NCBI RefSeq assembly: GCF_016634425.1
Contig: NZ_JAEPES010000001.1
Location: 496,001-560,000 of the forward strand
Direction: 5' to 3'
DNA length: 64,000 bases
Source: Lacisediminihabitans changchengi
Lineage (GTDB): Bacteria; Actinomycetota; Actinomycetes; Actinomycetales; Microbacteriaceae
Below, in pieces: positions 1 to 8,773 of this stretch. The notes beneath the pieces were generated by a model. That model had not been told where the DNA came from. It was given only the letters and a program-made list of their open reading frames with translations, and made no database searches. Each line of letters begins with the position of its first letter. The first letter of the stretch is position 1. The position numbers and the translations under genes were made by a program.

Positions 1-854
1 TCGTCGTAGGGAACCCAGCCCTCATTGAAGAACACGACCGACCCGAGAAGGCCGAGCTCTTTCGCTAGGTTCTGCGCGTCGTACGACATCTGCATGGTCG
101 GCACGTTCGGGTTCGGGTGTTTCACGCCGAGGAAGAAGAGGCGCACATTGGGTCGGCGTTTGTGCAGCTCCGCGACCGCTCGGATCAGAGTGAGGGGATC
201 GAACCAGTTGTAGATGCCACCGCCCCACAAAATGACCTTGTCCTCGGCGCTGATGCCAGGAATAGTTCCTTTTATCGCGTGGCGCCTCTGCACCGGAGGC
301 GTAGCATCCAGCCCGAACGGAACGACGTCGAGAAGGCTGCGAAGACTCGCGTCCTGATCGTAGGTCGCTGGGTTGATCCGCCCCATACCGGCAAGCTGGC
401 CCATCCAGAAGTCACGTTGTTTGTCCGACGCGCACACCATGAAGTCCGCGCGGAGAATCTGGTCGTTGAGAACGGTGACCACATCGAGACCCAGCGATAC
501 CCGGTCGCTCCAGGACCGATCCTTGCCCTGCTCGAGTTGTTCGAGGTGCATCGGATCGTAGATGTCCGCGACGATGATCTTCTCGGAGTCCTTGAGCCAC
601 TTGTGGGTGGCTAGGAGATGTCCCTGGAAGACGATGACATCCGCCCACTGCTCGCTCTCTCGCAGGCCGATGGAAGACGCGTCGAAGATCTCGAAGTCGG
701 GGTGGGTCAGAGACGAGTGGACAGTGGACGCCAATTTAACATTGGCCACCGCAGAGAGTGCCTTGGCCATCTCGAACGCTCTGATGGCTGGCCCCGCCAT
801 TCGAGGCGCCAATGAATCGGCGGTTACAACGAGTATGTTGCGCTGGTCGGGCAT
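1..854 (-). CDS. Glycosyltransferase, GT-B fold (family 4-like), 3'-truncated by window edge
   Basis: The reading frame is open from ATG at 854 to the left edge of the window (about 284 codons), so the C-terminus lies outside. An AAGGA motif about 11 nt upstream supports the start. Residues 6-40 form a Rossmann-like N-terminal half (ILVVTADSLAPRMAGPAIRA), typical of GT-B sugar transferases. Around residues 98-108 there is VADIYDPMHLEQL, and the second GT-B domain begins near residue 205 with VILWGGGIYNWFDP. The enzyme presumably transfers a nucleotide-activated sugar at the cytoplasmic membrane. It opens the polysaccharide locus and diverges from the membrane protein at 1038. Donor and acceptor cannot be told from sequence. 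Confidence 0.85.
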   Translation of the reverse strand, partial: MPDQRNILVVTADSLAPRMAGPAIRAFEMAKALSAVANVKLASTVHSSLTHPDFEIFDASSIGLRESEQWADVIVFQGHLLATHKWLKDSEKIIVADIYDPMHLEQLEQGKDRSWSDRVSLGLDVVTVLNDQILRADFMVCASDKQRDFWMGQLAGMGRINPATYDQDASLRSLLDVVPFGLDATPPVQRRHAIKGTIPGISAEDKVILWGGGIYNWFDPLTLIRAVAELHKRRPNVRLFFLGVKHPNPNVPTMQMSYDAQNLAKELGLLGSVVFFNEGWVPYD

Positions 855-1037
855 TGGGAAAAAACATCCTTAAAATCAATCAACCGTCGGCCCCCGGATA
901 CCGACCCGGACGACGAGGGAGATCCGGCACGAACCCCGCGTGCCTGCCTCATGTTAACACTGGGCGGTGCCGAAGACAGTGTGAACGCGCGTGGGTGCGA
1001 TTAGGCTGACCTGCGTTATTCCGCACGAGAAACTACG

Positions 1038-2390
1038 TTGGGGCCACCAGTGACCATCCAGATCAATTCGAGCCCACCCCGAGATATCAAAGCGACAGCC
1101 GTCCGATGGATCACCAGGTTCTGGGCCGTGGCACTCCTCGTGATCGTGGGGTTCTCGGCGACCCTCACGAACGTCGATAAAAATGGGCCGACGTTTTCGC
1201 CGTACGACGAGTGGGTCTACTACGACTACATCACGAAGGTTCCGACCGAGGGCTTTGTGCGCCAGGGCGAAACGATCGGCGAGGCTGGCCTTGAGGCCAT
1301 GGCCTGCAACGGCGACACGTTCGGTCCAAGAGGCGAGCCGTGTACCGGGCCGACGGGCACCTACGACACGCCCTCGGTCTACCCGCAGCAGGGACTCACC
1401 ACCGCCGACCTCTACACCCCCGCCTATTTCGCCCCCACCTGGGCGGTAGCGAAGGTCATTCAGTTCGTCACCGGCGTTTCGCTCCTGACCGCCGCGCGAG
1501 CTGTCGGGTCACTCTGGCTAGTCGCCGGGCTCATCATGCTCTATCTGCTGTGCCGCGAATTCAAGCTGAGTAAGAGACTGACGCTCGGGCTCGGACTCGG
1601 AGTGATCGGCCTCGTCTCGACGCACTACGCCTTCAGCTACATCAGCACGGATGCTCCGAGTCTCGTCGCCGGAGCCACCGTCGCCTTCCTGGGCGCGCGG
1701 TTTGTGAAGTCAGGGAGATTCGGAGGTTGGTTGGTCGCCGCCTCGGTGATCGGAACTCTTCTCAAAGTCACCAATATCTTCGCTGTCGGCCTCGTTGTCA
1801 TCATGCTGGTCATCTACGCGATCGTCCGGCGGCGCGCGCCCGTGAATGATTCCATTCCGCGATCTCGCACGATGATCAAGTGGGCCCTGATCGCCGCCGT
1901 GTCGTCCGCCGTCGCGCAGGGGATCTGGCTCCTGATTCGACGGGCGACGCGCGTGGGCGACGGACCCGATCAGGGTTTGTCTGGCAACGTCACGCCCCAC
2001 GGGCTGGCCGCGAACGTATTCGTCTTCTTCTTCCCTCGCGATGGGATATCAGGAGTCAGCCCGATACCAACCCTGTTGACCGCACCTTTCATAGTTCTGG
2101 TCATGGTCGGGATCTTCGGATGGTTCATTAGCACCCGAGGCTGGACCCTGAATCGAGCGTGGGCCATAGCCACGGCGGTGGCGTTCACCGTGTTCGCACC
2201 CTTGCTCGCGCTATCGATGCAGGTGGTTCTTGGAACCGGCGCGCCGGTCTCGCCCCGCTACGGGCAACCGCTCGCGCCGATGTCCGTGGTGGCGGTCGGA
2301 ATGCTGGTTCGCAACAACCTCAGCGAATGGCTGATTCTTGCCTACGGAGCCGGGCTCAGCGTGCTCGCCCTGTTCTGTCAGATCGGATAG
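1038..2390 (+). CDS. Polytopic membrane protein, possible GT-C type glycosyltransferase
   Basis: The 450-residue protein has about ten hydrophobic segments. After the first membrane helix (about 28-45) a large extracytoplasmic loop carries SPYDEWVYYDY; an acidic pair after helix 1 is a hallmark of GT-C enzymes, which use polyprenyl-phosphate sugars. The loop also contains two cysteines (near CNG and PCTG). I do not recognise a named family; DUF2142-like or arabinosyltransferase-like enzymes are the nearest idea. The start is uncertain: TTG at 1038 has a GAGA motif ahead of it, and GTG at 1050 is an alternative. Its place beside the glycosyltransferases suggests a role in surface glycan assembly, which is inference. 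Confidence 0.75.
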   Translation: MGPPVTIQINSSPPRDIKATAVRWITRFWAVALLVIVGFSATLTNVDKNGPTFSPYDEWVYYDYITKVPTEGFVRQGETIGEAGLEAMACNGDTFGPRGEPCTGPTGTYDTPSVYPQQGLTTADLYTPAYFAPTWAVAKVIQFVTGVSLLTAARAVGSLWLVAGLIMLYLLCREFKLSKRLTLGLGLGVIGLVSTHYAFSYISTDAPSLVAGATVAFLGARFVKSGRFGGWLVAASVIGTLLKVTNIFAVGLVVIMLVIYAIVRRRAPVNDSIPRSRTMIKWALIAAVSSAVAQGIWLLIRRATRVGDGPDQGLSGNVTPHGLAANVFVFFFPRDGISGVSPIPTLLTAPFIVLVMVGIFGWFISTRGWTLNRAWAIATAVAFTVFAPLLALSMQVVLGTGAPVSPRYGQPLAPMSVVAVGMLVRNNLSEWLILAYGAGLSVLALFCQIG

Positions 2391-2416
2391 TCGAGCGTCT
2401 CAGCGATCCGATGCAT

Positions 2417-3643
2417 TCAGCGCGGCAGGCTCTCGCAGGCGATGCCGTCGTTGTCTCGATCGAGGCGAGCGATGTCACCGTAGGCGGGGTAGTAGAGGTT
2501 GTAGAAGGCCTGCGCCTCAGGTTGCGTCGAGAAGCTCGAGCAGTTAATGCCGGAGCTCGGCCGCGGCGGAACCGTCGGCTGCACATCAGGAACGGGCTGG
2601 CTCAGCGACTCGCAGGTGATCAGGTTCTCGACACCGGAAGTCAACGCCGCCGGACCGCCGAGAAGCACGTGGGTCGTAGCGCCGAGGCGCGCCATCTCGG
2701 CGAGAGTCGAGGCGTAGACGCAGTTGCCCGGGGTCACGAACAGCGGCGCGTGATCGTGGCCGGCGAGCGCCGCGCCGGCGAGCGCGTCAGCAAATCCTGA
2801 GCCCACAGCCAGGAACACGGTCGGCGCGGATTCGAACGACCCGTTGTTGATGGCCACGGATGTCGAGTAGCGGTCCGCTCCGGCCAGGCGCGAGACGACG
2901 CCCACCCCGGTCACCGTCCGGAGGGACGCCGAGAGGCTTTCCGACACGACTGCGGTGCCGCCCGCGATCTTCACCGACGTGACGTGAAGCGAGGTGAGCA
3001 ACTCGCTAGTGGCCGGCGCGACGGCGGAGGCGGAACCGTCCACCAGGACGACCGGAGCGCTGACGCTCCCTGCTGCGGCGGAGGCGCTCAGCGCATCCGG
3101 GAAATTCGTTCCGGTTGCGACAAAGGCGCTCGGGCTTCCCGCGGGGAATGCGTTGCGGTTGATGGTGCGGGAGGTCTCGTACCGATCCACTCCCGAGTCG
3201 CGACGAATCGCCGGTGTCATCGCGGAAAGCTGGTCGTAGACCTCCGGCGATACCGCCGCGTTGCCGCCCACCACAACGATCAGCTGCGGCGCGAGACGCG
3301 TGATCTCCGCGGCCACCACGGCGGGAAGCGAATCAGGGGCGGTCAGCAGCAGCGGACCTCCGAGAGCGGCCGCAGCGGGCGCAGCACTCAGGGCGTCCGG
3401 ATAGTTCGTGCCTGTCGCGACATAGGCCACCGGTACGCCTTCCGCGAATCGGGAGGCTATCGCCACGGACGTCGAATACCTGTCGCCACCGGCCAACCTC
3501 TGCGGCGTCGAGGTGACCGCCCCCGAGGTGACCGCCCCCGAGGTGACGCCGGGCACAAGGGCATGCGCGGCAGTCACCGGCATGACGAGGGCGATGGCTG
3601 TGACGAGGACGGGTAGAAGGCGGAGCGCTATCACAGAGACCAA
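2417..3643 (-). CDS. Secreted CWB2 cell-wall-binding protein with C-terminal Excalibur domain
   Basis: The 408-residue protein starts with a signal peptide (hydrophobic about residues 5-25, then AHA). Three CWB2-type repeats follow (about 50-145, 145-245 and 245-345), each with RLAGxDRYSTS, ATGTNxPDALSA and VVGGxAAVS motifs. CWB2 modules bind Gram-positive secondary wall polymers. The C-terminus (about 368-408) is an Excalibur domain with the calcium-loop motif DRDNDGIACE. The protein is therefore probably surface-retained by wall glycan and calcium dependent; no catalytic domain is visible. The first possible start after an in-frame stop is TTG at 3643; GTG at 3634 is an alternative. It sits downstream of rmlA, next to genes that make the likely ligand. 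Confidence 0.88.
   Translation of the reverse strand: MVSVIALRLLPVLVTAIALVMPVTAAHALVPGVTSGAVTSGAVTSTPQRLAGGDRYSTSVAIASRFAEGVPVAYVATGTNYPDALSAAPAAAALGGPLLLTAPDSLPAVVAAEITRLAPQLIVVVGGNAAVSPEVYDQLSAMTPAIRRDSGVDRYETSRTINRNAFPAGSPSAFVATGTNFPDALSASAAAGSVSAPVVLVDGSASAVAPATSELLTSLHVTSVKIAGGTAVVSESLSASLRTVTGVGVVSRLAGADRYSTSVAINNGSFESAPTVFLAVGSGFADALAGAALAGHDHAPLFVTPGNCVYASTLAEMARLGATTHVLLGGPAALTSGVENLITCESLSQPVPDVQPTVPPRPSSGINCSSFSTQPEAQAFYNLYYPAYGDIARLDRDNDGIACESLPR
3510..3550. repeat. Three tandem 15-bp units in the CWB2 gene
   Basis: The unit GAGGTGACCGCCCCC occurs at 3510 and 3525 and partly at 3540. On the coding strand it gives a Ser-Gly-Ala-Val-Thr repeat directly after the signal peptide. Slippage here would change the length of the mature N-terminal linker without shifting frame. 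Confidence 0.8.
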
Positions 3644-3723
3644 TCATGGAGTTCGGGTTGGTCTGAGCATAGGAGACGCGATTCATCGTCAACACTCCCC
3701 GTATGGGGGCCGCTGGGTGCCCC

Positions 3724-4587
3724 CTATGCTCCGAGGAGGCTCGACAGGTAGACGCCGTATCCGCTCTTCCGCAACGGCACGGCAAGACCGGCGAGTTGAT
3801 CGTCGTCGATCCAGCCCGCACGCCAGGCGATCTCTTCGATGCAGCCGACCTTGAACCCCTGCCGGTCTTCGATGACACGCACGTACTCGGATGCCTGCAT
3901 CATCGATTCGAAGGTGCCGGTATCGAGCCAGGCGACTCCTCGGTCGAGCACCTGCACCTGCAGCGCCCCGGCGGCGAGATAGCGCTCGTTGACCGTGGAG
4001 ATCTCCAGTTCCCCTCGAGCACTCGGCTCGATGGTCTTGGCTATCTCCACCACGGAATTGTCATAGAAATAAAGACCGGGCACCGCATAGTTGCTCTTCG
4101 GGACGACCGGCTTCTCCTCGATCGACTTGGCGACCATGTTCTTGTCGAACTCGACAACACCATAGGCCGTCGGATTCGCCACGTGGTACGCGAAGATGAG
4201 GCCGCCGACGACCTCCCCATTCGTGCGAAGCGACTGCCCCAGCCCCGCGCCGTGGAAAATATTGTCGCCCAGCACGAGAGCGACGCTCTCGTCCCCGATG
4301 AACTCCTCACCGATGATGAAGGCCTGCGCGAGGCCATCCGGCGACGGCTGTACCGCGTACTCGAGACGGATGCCGAGGGCGCTACCATCGCCGAGCAGCG
4401 CCCGGAACTGCTCGTTGTACTCGGGAGTCGTGATGATCAGGATCTCCCGGATGCCCGCCATCATGAGCGTCGACAGGGGGTAATAGATCATCGGCTTGTC
4501 GTAGATCGGCATCAGCTGCTTGGAGATACCACGGGTGATAGGCCACAGGCGTGTTCCGCTGCCGCCGGCAAGGATGATTCCGCGCAT
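3724..4587 (-). CDS. rfbA: Glucose-1-phosphate thymidylyltransferase (RmlA/RfbA)
   Basis: This enzyme makes dTDP-glucose from dTTP and glucose 1-phosphate, the first step of dTDP-L-rhamnose synthesis, in the cytoplasm. The 287-residue length is normal for the family. The nucleotide-binding signature [11 protein letters not shown] is at residues 8-18, followed by [16 protein letters not shown], and LGDNIFHG (about 108-115) contains the metal-binding Asp. The gene lies 3 bp downstream of rmlC and is presumably co-transcribed with the exporter genes. A short GC hairpin (GGGGGC/GCCCCC at 3705-3724) overlaps the stop codon and might terminate the transcript, but has no clear T tract. Confidence 0.97.
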   Translation of the reverse strand: MRGIILAGGSGTRLWPITRGISKQLMPIYDKPMIYYPLSTLMMAGIREILIITTPEYNEQFRALLGDGSALGIRLEYAVQPSPDGLAQAFIIGEEFIGDESVALVLGDNIFHGAGLGQSLRTNGEVVGGLIFAYHVANPTAYGVVEFDKNMVAKSIEEKPVVPKSNYAVPGLYFYDNSVVEIAKTIEPSARGELEISTVNERYLAAGALQVQVLDRGVAWLDTGTFESMMQASEYVRVIEDRQGFKVGCIEEIAWRAGWIDDDQLAGLAVPLRKSGYGVYLSSLLGA

Positions 4588-4590
4588 GGT

Positions 4591-5202
4591 TCAGACGACC
4601 TTCGTATCGAGCGATTTGTAGAACGCGCGCGCATCCGCCCACCGGGGAAGCAACCCGAGTTCGGCGGCTTCCGCGAGCGACGGCGCGTCCGTGTCCTTCG
4701 GGGAGAGCAGGAGTTCGCCGATTTCCGGGGGGAAGACCAGTCCGATAGCCGGGTCCGTCGGATCGATCCCGTGCTCGCGGCTCGCGTTGTAGGTGTCGCT
4801 CACCAGATAACTCACCGTCGCGTCATCGGTCAGCGCCACGAACGCGTGCCCGAGCCCCTCGCCCAAATAGATCGCACGTCGATCGATGCTGTCGAGCAGC
4901 ACCGAGTCCCACTCGCCGAAGGTGGGCGAGCCGACCCGGATGTCGACGACAAAGTCGACGACGGCCCCATGCGGAGCCGTGACGTACTTAGCCTGTCCCG
5001 GCGGGATATCGGCGAAGTGAATCCCGCGCACCACGCCTTTCTGAGACACCGAGGTGTTGGCCTGCCGGAGATCGAGGGAGTGGCCGACGGCCTCCTCGAG
5101 CAGGTCATGTCGATACCACTCGAGAAAGACGCCGCGATCATCTCTACGTTGGATCGGGGTTATCTCGTAGGCGTCTGGTATTGATAGCTCTCGGATTTGC
5201 AC
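4591..5202 (-). CDS. rfbC: dTDP-4-dehydrorhamnose 3,5-epimerase (RmlC/RfbC)
   Basis: RmlC epimerises C3 and C5 of dTDP-4-keto-6-deoxyglucose, the third step to dTDP-L-rhamnose. The cupin core is visible: QANTSVSQKGVVRGIHF (catalytic His in RGIH), then VDIRVGSPTFG and LGHAFVALTDDATVSYLVSD. GTG at 5202 is preferred because it begins the family-typical QIRELSIPDAYEI and has an AGG 9 nt upstream; GTG at 5226 would add eight residues. The C-terminal tail beyond the cupin (about 30 residues with WADARAFYKSL) is usual in actinobacterial forms. Tightly linked to rmlA. Confidence 0.95.
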   Translation of the reverse strand: MQIRELSIPDAYEITPIQRRDDRGVFLEWYRHDLLEEAVGHSLDLRQANTSVSQKGVVRGIHFADIPPGQAKYVTAPHGAVVDFVVDIRVGSPTFGEWDSVLLDSIDRRAIYLGEGLGHAFVALTDDATVSYLVSDTYNASREHGIDPTDPAIGLVFPPEIGELLLSPKDTDAPSLAEAAELGLLPRWADARAFYKSLDTKVV

Positions 5203-5247
5203 GTCTACGAGCCTATCGGAGGGCACCGTTCGGCAATCCCGATCGGG

Positions 5248-5988
5248 CTACTCGGGAATGTGGAGTGAGTCCAGGTAGGCCGCGATGGTCGGCTTTGCTG
5301 CGCCGACGGCCCTGAGCTCTCCACGGTTGAGCCACGCTGCGTGGTCGCACATGTTCTGGACGGTGTCCATCGAATGGCTGACCAGGATGACGGTCTTGCC
5401 AGCCCTCTTGAAGTCCTCAAACTTGCGGAAGCACTTCTCCTGGAATTCGGCGTCTCCTACCGCAAGGACTTCATCCACCACGAGGATGTCCGGGTCGACA
5501 TTGATGGCGATAGCGAAACCGAGACGCACATACATGCCGGAGGAATAGTTCTTCACCGGCTGGTCGATGAACTGCTCGACGCCCGAGAAGTCAACTATTT
5601 CGTCGAACTTGCGGGTAACTTCCTTCTTCGACATCCCGAGGATCGAGCCGTTGAGGAAGATGTTCTCCCGGCCGGAGAGCTCGGCGTGGAAACCGGATCC
5701 CACCTCGAGCATCGCCGCGATCTTGCCAAAGTGGGTGATTTCGCCCTTGTTCGGGTAGTAGATGTTCGCCAGGCACTTAAGCAGAGTCGACTTTCCCGAG
5801 CCGTTGCTCCCGATCAATCCGAAGGTCGACCCGATGGGAACGTCGAAAGAGACGTCGTCCAGAGCCAGGAAGTCCTCATGCACGGATGTCCGACCGCGCA
5901 TGATGGCGGATTTCAGGCTCTGATTGCGCTCGTGGTACATCCGGAAGCTCTTGGTGACATGATCCACACTGACAGCGATGTTGCTCAC
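5248..5988 (-). CDS. ABC-type polysaccharide exporter, ATP-binding subunit (Wzt/TagH-like)
   Basis: This 246-residue ATPase powers export of a lipid-linked polysaccharide. It has Walker A GSNGSGKSTLL, signature YSSGMYVRLGFA, Walker B DILVVDEVLAVGD and the H-loop VSHS. It begins at GTG 5988, preceded by GGAGG at good spacing, and the start overlaps the permease stop (GTGA), so the two are translationally coupled. There is no C-terminal carbohydrate-binding extension, unlike Wzt of E. coli O9a, so substrate recognition must lie elsewhere. The position upstream of rmlC-rmlA suggests that a rhamnose-containing polymer is exported. Confidence 0.93.
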   Translation of the reverse strand: MSNIAVSVDHVTKSFRMYHERNQSLKSAIMRGRTSVHEDFLALDDVSFDVPIGSTFGLIGSNGSGKSTLLKCLANIYYPNKGEITHFGKIAAMLEVGSGFHAELSGRENIFLNGSILGMSKKEVTRKFDEIVDFSGVEQFIDQPVKNYSSGMYVRLGFAIAINVDPDILVVDEVLAVGDAEFQEKCFRKFEDFKRAGKTVILVSHSMDTVQNMCDHAAWLNRGELRAVGAAKPTIAAYLDSLHIPE

Positions 5989-6851
5989 AGGGCCTCCGCC
6001 AGGTTGCGTTCGTTCTTGCGGAAGACCAGCATTCCGAACCCGATCGCGGCAAGCGACCAAAGCACACAGATAAGCCATTCGTTCGTGTCTGGCCAGCGAT
6101 TGTCGTAGATCAATTCTCGGAAGATCGCCGTGAAATGCACCATCGGGTTGAGTTCGTAAAGACCGAGAATCGTAATGGGTGTTCCCAGCAGGCCATCGTG
6201 TTTGGCTGATTCATTGGTCACCAGGGAGATCGGGTAGATGATCGGCGTGAGATAGATCCAAAACTGGAGAACGATCCCGAGGAGATATTCTGTGTCACGG
6301 AAGTACACCGTCATGATCGAGAACAAAAGACCGATCCCGGCGGCGAACACCGCGAGCAGCGCCATCGCGACGATAACCAGCGGCAGCCACGGAAGCACAA
6401 ACCCACCGGCGATCGTAATTGCAATAAGCAGCACGACCATTTCGAACGCCCAGTTGTAGGCGCTCGCCCCGACTGTCGACAGTGGGAGCACTATGCGACT
6501 GAACGACACTTTCTGAATGAGACCGGAGTTCGCGACAAGCGAACCGGCACTTGTCGACACCACGCTGGAAAAGAAGGTCCACGGGAGCAATCCACACAGA
6601 AGCCACAACGGAAACACATCGAGACCGCTCGGGCTCCCGGGAGGAGGGTTGCTCTTGAAGATGAACCCAAAGACGAACGTATAGATGAGCATCAAAGCAA
6701 GAGGGTTGACCAATGACCAGAGTTGGCCGAACACCGTGCGCTTGTACTTACCCCTGACCTCGCGAGAGGTGAGGTTGAAGAGCAGCTCGCGGGAGCCCCA
6801 CACTTCGTTCAGGTATTTCATCGATCCTCGCTGGAGTTCACGTGCGCTCAC
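5985..6851 (-). CDS. ABC-2 type polysaccharide export permease (Wzm-like)
   Basis: The membrane partner of the ATPase at 5248-5988. The 288-residue protein has the family N-terminus LTSREVRGKYKRTVFGQLWS, six predicted helices, and a central FRDTEYLLGIVLQFWIYLTP motif typical of O-antigen and teichoic acid exporters. Start choice is open: GTG 6851 has no clear ribosome site, while ATG 6821 (Met at residue 11) has GAGGA very close. The gene is divergent from the glycosyltransferase at 6906, with both promoters in a 54-bp gap. Confidence 0.92.
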   Translation of the reverse strand: MSARELQRGSMKYLNEVWGSRELLFNLTSREVRGKYKRTVFGQLWSLVNPLALMLIYTFVFGFIFKSNPPPGSPSGLDVFPLWLLCGLLPWTFFSSVVSTSAGSLVANSGLIQKVSFSRIVLPLSTVGASAYNWAFEMVVLLIAITIAGGFVLPWLPLVIVAMALLAVFAAGIGLLFSIMTVYFRDTEYLLGIVLQFWIYLTPIIYPISLVTNESAKHDGLLGTPITILGLYELNPMVHFTAIFRELIYDNRWPDTNEWLICVLWSLAAIGFGMLVFRKNERNLAEAL

Positions 6852-6890
6852 GAATCGAGCCGTGAAGCTCGGAACAATCTAGCCTAGAAG

Positions 6891-6896
6891 TATGAT
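6891..6896 (+). promoter_or_regulatory. Candidate -10 box for the glycosyltransferase at 6906
   Basis: TATGAT lies 9 nt before the ATG at 6906, so the transcript would start at or very near the start codon (leaderless or nearly so, as is common in actinobacteria). No ribosome site is visible for that gene, which fits. Inference from spacing only. Confidence 0.4.
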
Positions 6897-6905
6897 TACC
6901 TACCG

Positions 6906-7784
6906 ATGACACCCTCCGCGCACCAGCCTTCCCCGCCCGTGGTCGGTGTCGTGACGGTCAGCTTTGGCTCGGCCGACGTGCTCGGCGGATTCCTGGATTC
7001 CGTGCCGGCCGCGAGCGCTCTTCCCCTCGCCGTCGTCGTAGCAGACAACCGCGCCAACGACTCCGAGGCCGAACGCCTGGCTCGCGCGGCCGCGGCGTCC
7101 TATCTGCCTCTCGATCACAATTACGGCTACGGTGGCGCGATGAACCTGGCGGTGCGCACCCTGCCGAATTCGATCGAGTGGGTGCTGATCAGCAACCCGG
7201 ATGTTGTGCTGCAGCCAGGCTCGATCGACACTCTTCTCGCTGTCGGAAGCACAGATCCTATGATCGGAGCGGTTGGTCCGTCGATTATGACGGATGGCGC
7301 GGTGTATCCGTCGGCGCGAGCTGTGCCCTCCCTGCGCACCGGGATCGGTCACGCCCTCTTCGCCAACATCTGGATCGGCAACCCGTGGACGCGTGCCTAC
7401 CGGCGCGACACGTCCACCACTGAAGAACGCCGGGATGCGGGCTGGCTCTCGGGGGCATGCCTACTCGTGCGTCGCTCGGCATTCGACAGCCTCGGCGGAT
7501 TCGATGACGGATACTTCATGTACTTCGAAGATGTCGACCTCGGCTACCGACTCGGCAAGGCCGGGTTCAGGAACGTCTACGAGCCGGACGCGGTCGTGAC
7601 GCACAGCGGGGCCCACTCGACCAGCGACAACTCCGGCCTGATGATCAGAGCCCACCACACGAGCGCGCGCCGGTTCCTCAGCCGAAAATACTCGGGTTGG
7701 GTGCTATGGCCGGTGCGGGTCACTCTGTCGATCGGACTCGCCGTGAGGTCGGCCTTGCTCGCGCGGCGTTCGCGGCGCCCCTGA
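6906..7784 (+). CDS. Glycosyltransferase family 2 (WbbL rhamnosyltransferase-like)
   Basis: The 292-residue GT-A enzyme has VVGVVTVSFGSADVLGGFL at the N-terminus, the nucleotide-contact motif VVADNRANDS, HNYGYGGAMNLAV, the metal-binding region LISNPDVVLQPG, and GACLLVRRSAFDSLGGFDD followed by YFEDVDLGYR. This order matches WbbL-like rhamnosyltransferases that add L-rhamnose from dTDP-rhamnose. With rml genes on both sides, a dTDP-rhamnose donor is likely but not shown. It is followed after 16 bp by a second glycosyltransferase, probably in one operon. Confidence 0.9.
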   Translation: MTPSAHQPSPPVVGVVTVSFGSADVLGGFLDSVPAASALPLAVVVADNRANDSEAERLARAAAASYLPLDHNYGYGGAMNLAVRTLPNSIEWVLISNPDVVLQPGSIDTLLAVGSTDPMIGAVGPSIMTDGAVYPSARAVPSLRTGIGHALFANIWIGNPWTRAYRRDTSTTEERRDAGWLSGACLLVRRSAFDSLGGFDDGYFMYFEDVDLGYRLGKAGFRNVYEPDAVVTHSGAHSTSDNSGLMIRAHHTSARRFLSRKYSGWVLWPVRVTLSIGLAVRSALLARRSRRP

Positions 7785-7800
7785 TTGGCAACGGGAGATC

Positions 7801-8763
7801 ATGACCCTCATATCCCGCTCGGTCTCGCTGGTGCGCCGGCTCGGCCTCGAGTCACCGGCTCGCCGTGCACTCACGAACACCCGTAGCGCCGTCGCAACCT
7901 GTCGGCGACTTGTTCAGGCCATTCTGAACGGCACCCACAAAACGGCGGCAACGATTCGGCGACTGCCGGAGCAATGTCGGCGGACACGGGCCTACCGGGA
8001 CCTCCTTCGGGGCCCGATCGTTTTCGAGGAACTCGTCGGCACCCCGAGTTCGACTGCCGTGGCCGTCATCGTCTGTCTCTGGAACCGGCCGGAACGGTTA
8101 GCCGACATTCTTGGCATCCTCTCTTCCCAGACGACGGAGTCGACGATTCGACTTGTGCTCTGGAACAACCAGCCTGACCATTCCGCCCAGTATCGGCGGG
8201 CCATCGACGAGTTCACACCGACGGAGATGTTGAACAGCGTCGAGTTCGTCGAGTCCCCGCACAACATCGGAGGGATGGGCCGGTTCCTCGCAGCGCGCGA
8301 GCTGGTAGCGCGAGGCTACACCGGTGCGTACATCATGATGGACGACGACCAGAACTTCGGGCCGACCTTCGTCAGCGACCTCCTCGCCGCAGCTACTCCG
8401 CGATCGGTGCGAGGGGTCTGGGCGTGGACGAACGACGGGGCGTACTGGAATCGCACGCAGCTCGAAGCGACCGGCCAGCTAGCGGATCACATCGGTACCG
8501 GTGGATGCGTGTGTGATTCGGCCATCGTCAACGACCCCGAATTCTTCCACTCAATCCCCCCACGATTCCTCTTCATGGAGGACATCTGGATGAGCCGCTA
8601 CGCAGCACACAGTGGATGGACGCTCGCGATGGTCGAGTCGCCGTTCTCGTTCGTGCTGAGCGAGCGGGACCAGGGTCACGCGCTCTTCGATCGCAAGGAA
8701 GACTTCTTCGACTGGCTGAGCATCCCGGGGCACATCCCCACGAGACCAGCCTCGCGCTCGTGA
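7801..8763 (+). CDS. Glycosyltransferase family 2, GlfT-like DDD motif
   Basis: The 320-residue protein has a basic N-terminal region of about 75 residues and then a GT-A domain: VAVIVCLWNRPERLADIL, LVLWNNQPDHS, SPHNIGGMGRFLAAREL, and the metal-binding YIMMDDDQNFGP. The C-terminal part holds FLFMEDIWMSRYA, which may be the catalytic base region. DDD motifs with NIGG are found in GlfT-type and related polymerising transferases. Start ATG 7801 follows GGGAG. The end converges with the DUF616-like gene. Sugar specificity is unknown. Confidence 0.85.
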   Translation: MTLISRSVSLVRRLGLESPARRALTNTRSAVATCRRLVQAILNGTHKTAATIRRLPEQCRRTRAYRDLLRGPIVFEELVGTPSSTAVAVIVCLWNRPERLADILGILSSQTTESTIRLVLWNNQPDHSAQYRRAIDEFTPTEMLNSVEFVESPHNIGGMGRFLAARELVARGYTGAYIMMDDDQNFGPTFVSDLLAAATPRSVRGVWAWTNDGAYWNRTQLEATGQLADHIGTGGCVCDSAIVNDPEFFHSIPPRFLFMEDIWMSRYAAHSGWTLAMVESPFSFVLSERDQGHALFDRKEDFFDWLSIPGHIPTRPASRS

Positions 8764-8773
8764 GAGCGAGCGA

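Noticed and set aside
855..1037. Small gene or riboswitch in the first divergent gap
   Set aside because: Only short weak frames and no conserved RNA motif are visible; it is most likely a promoter region.
3700..3726. Strong terminator after rmlA
   Set aside because: A 6-bp GC stem overlaps the stop codon and lacks a T tract, so it was mentioned with the gene but not listed as a feature.
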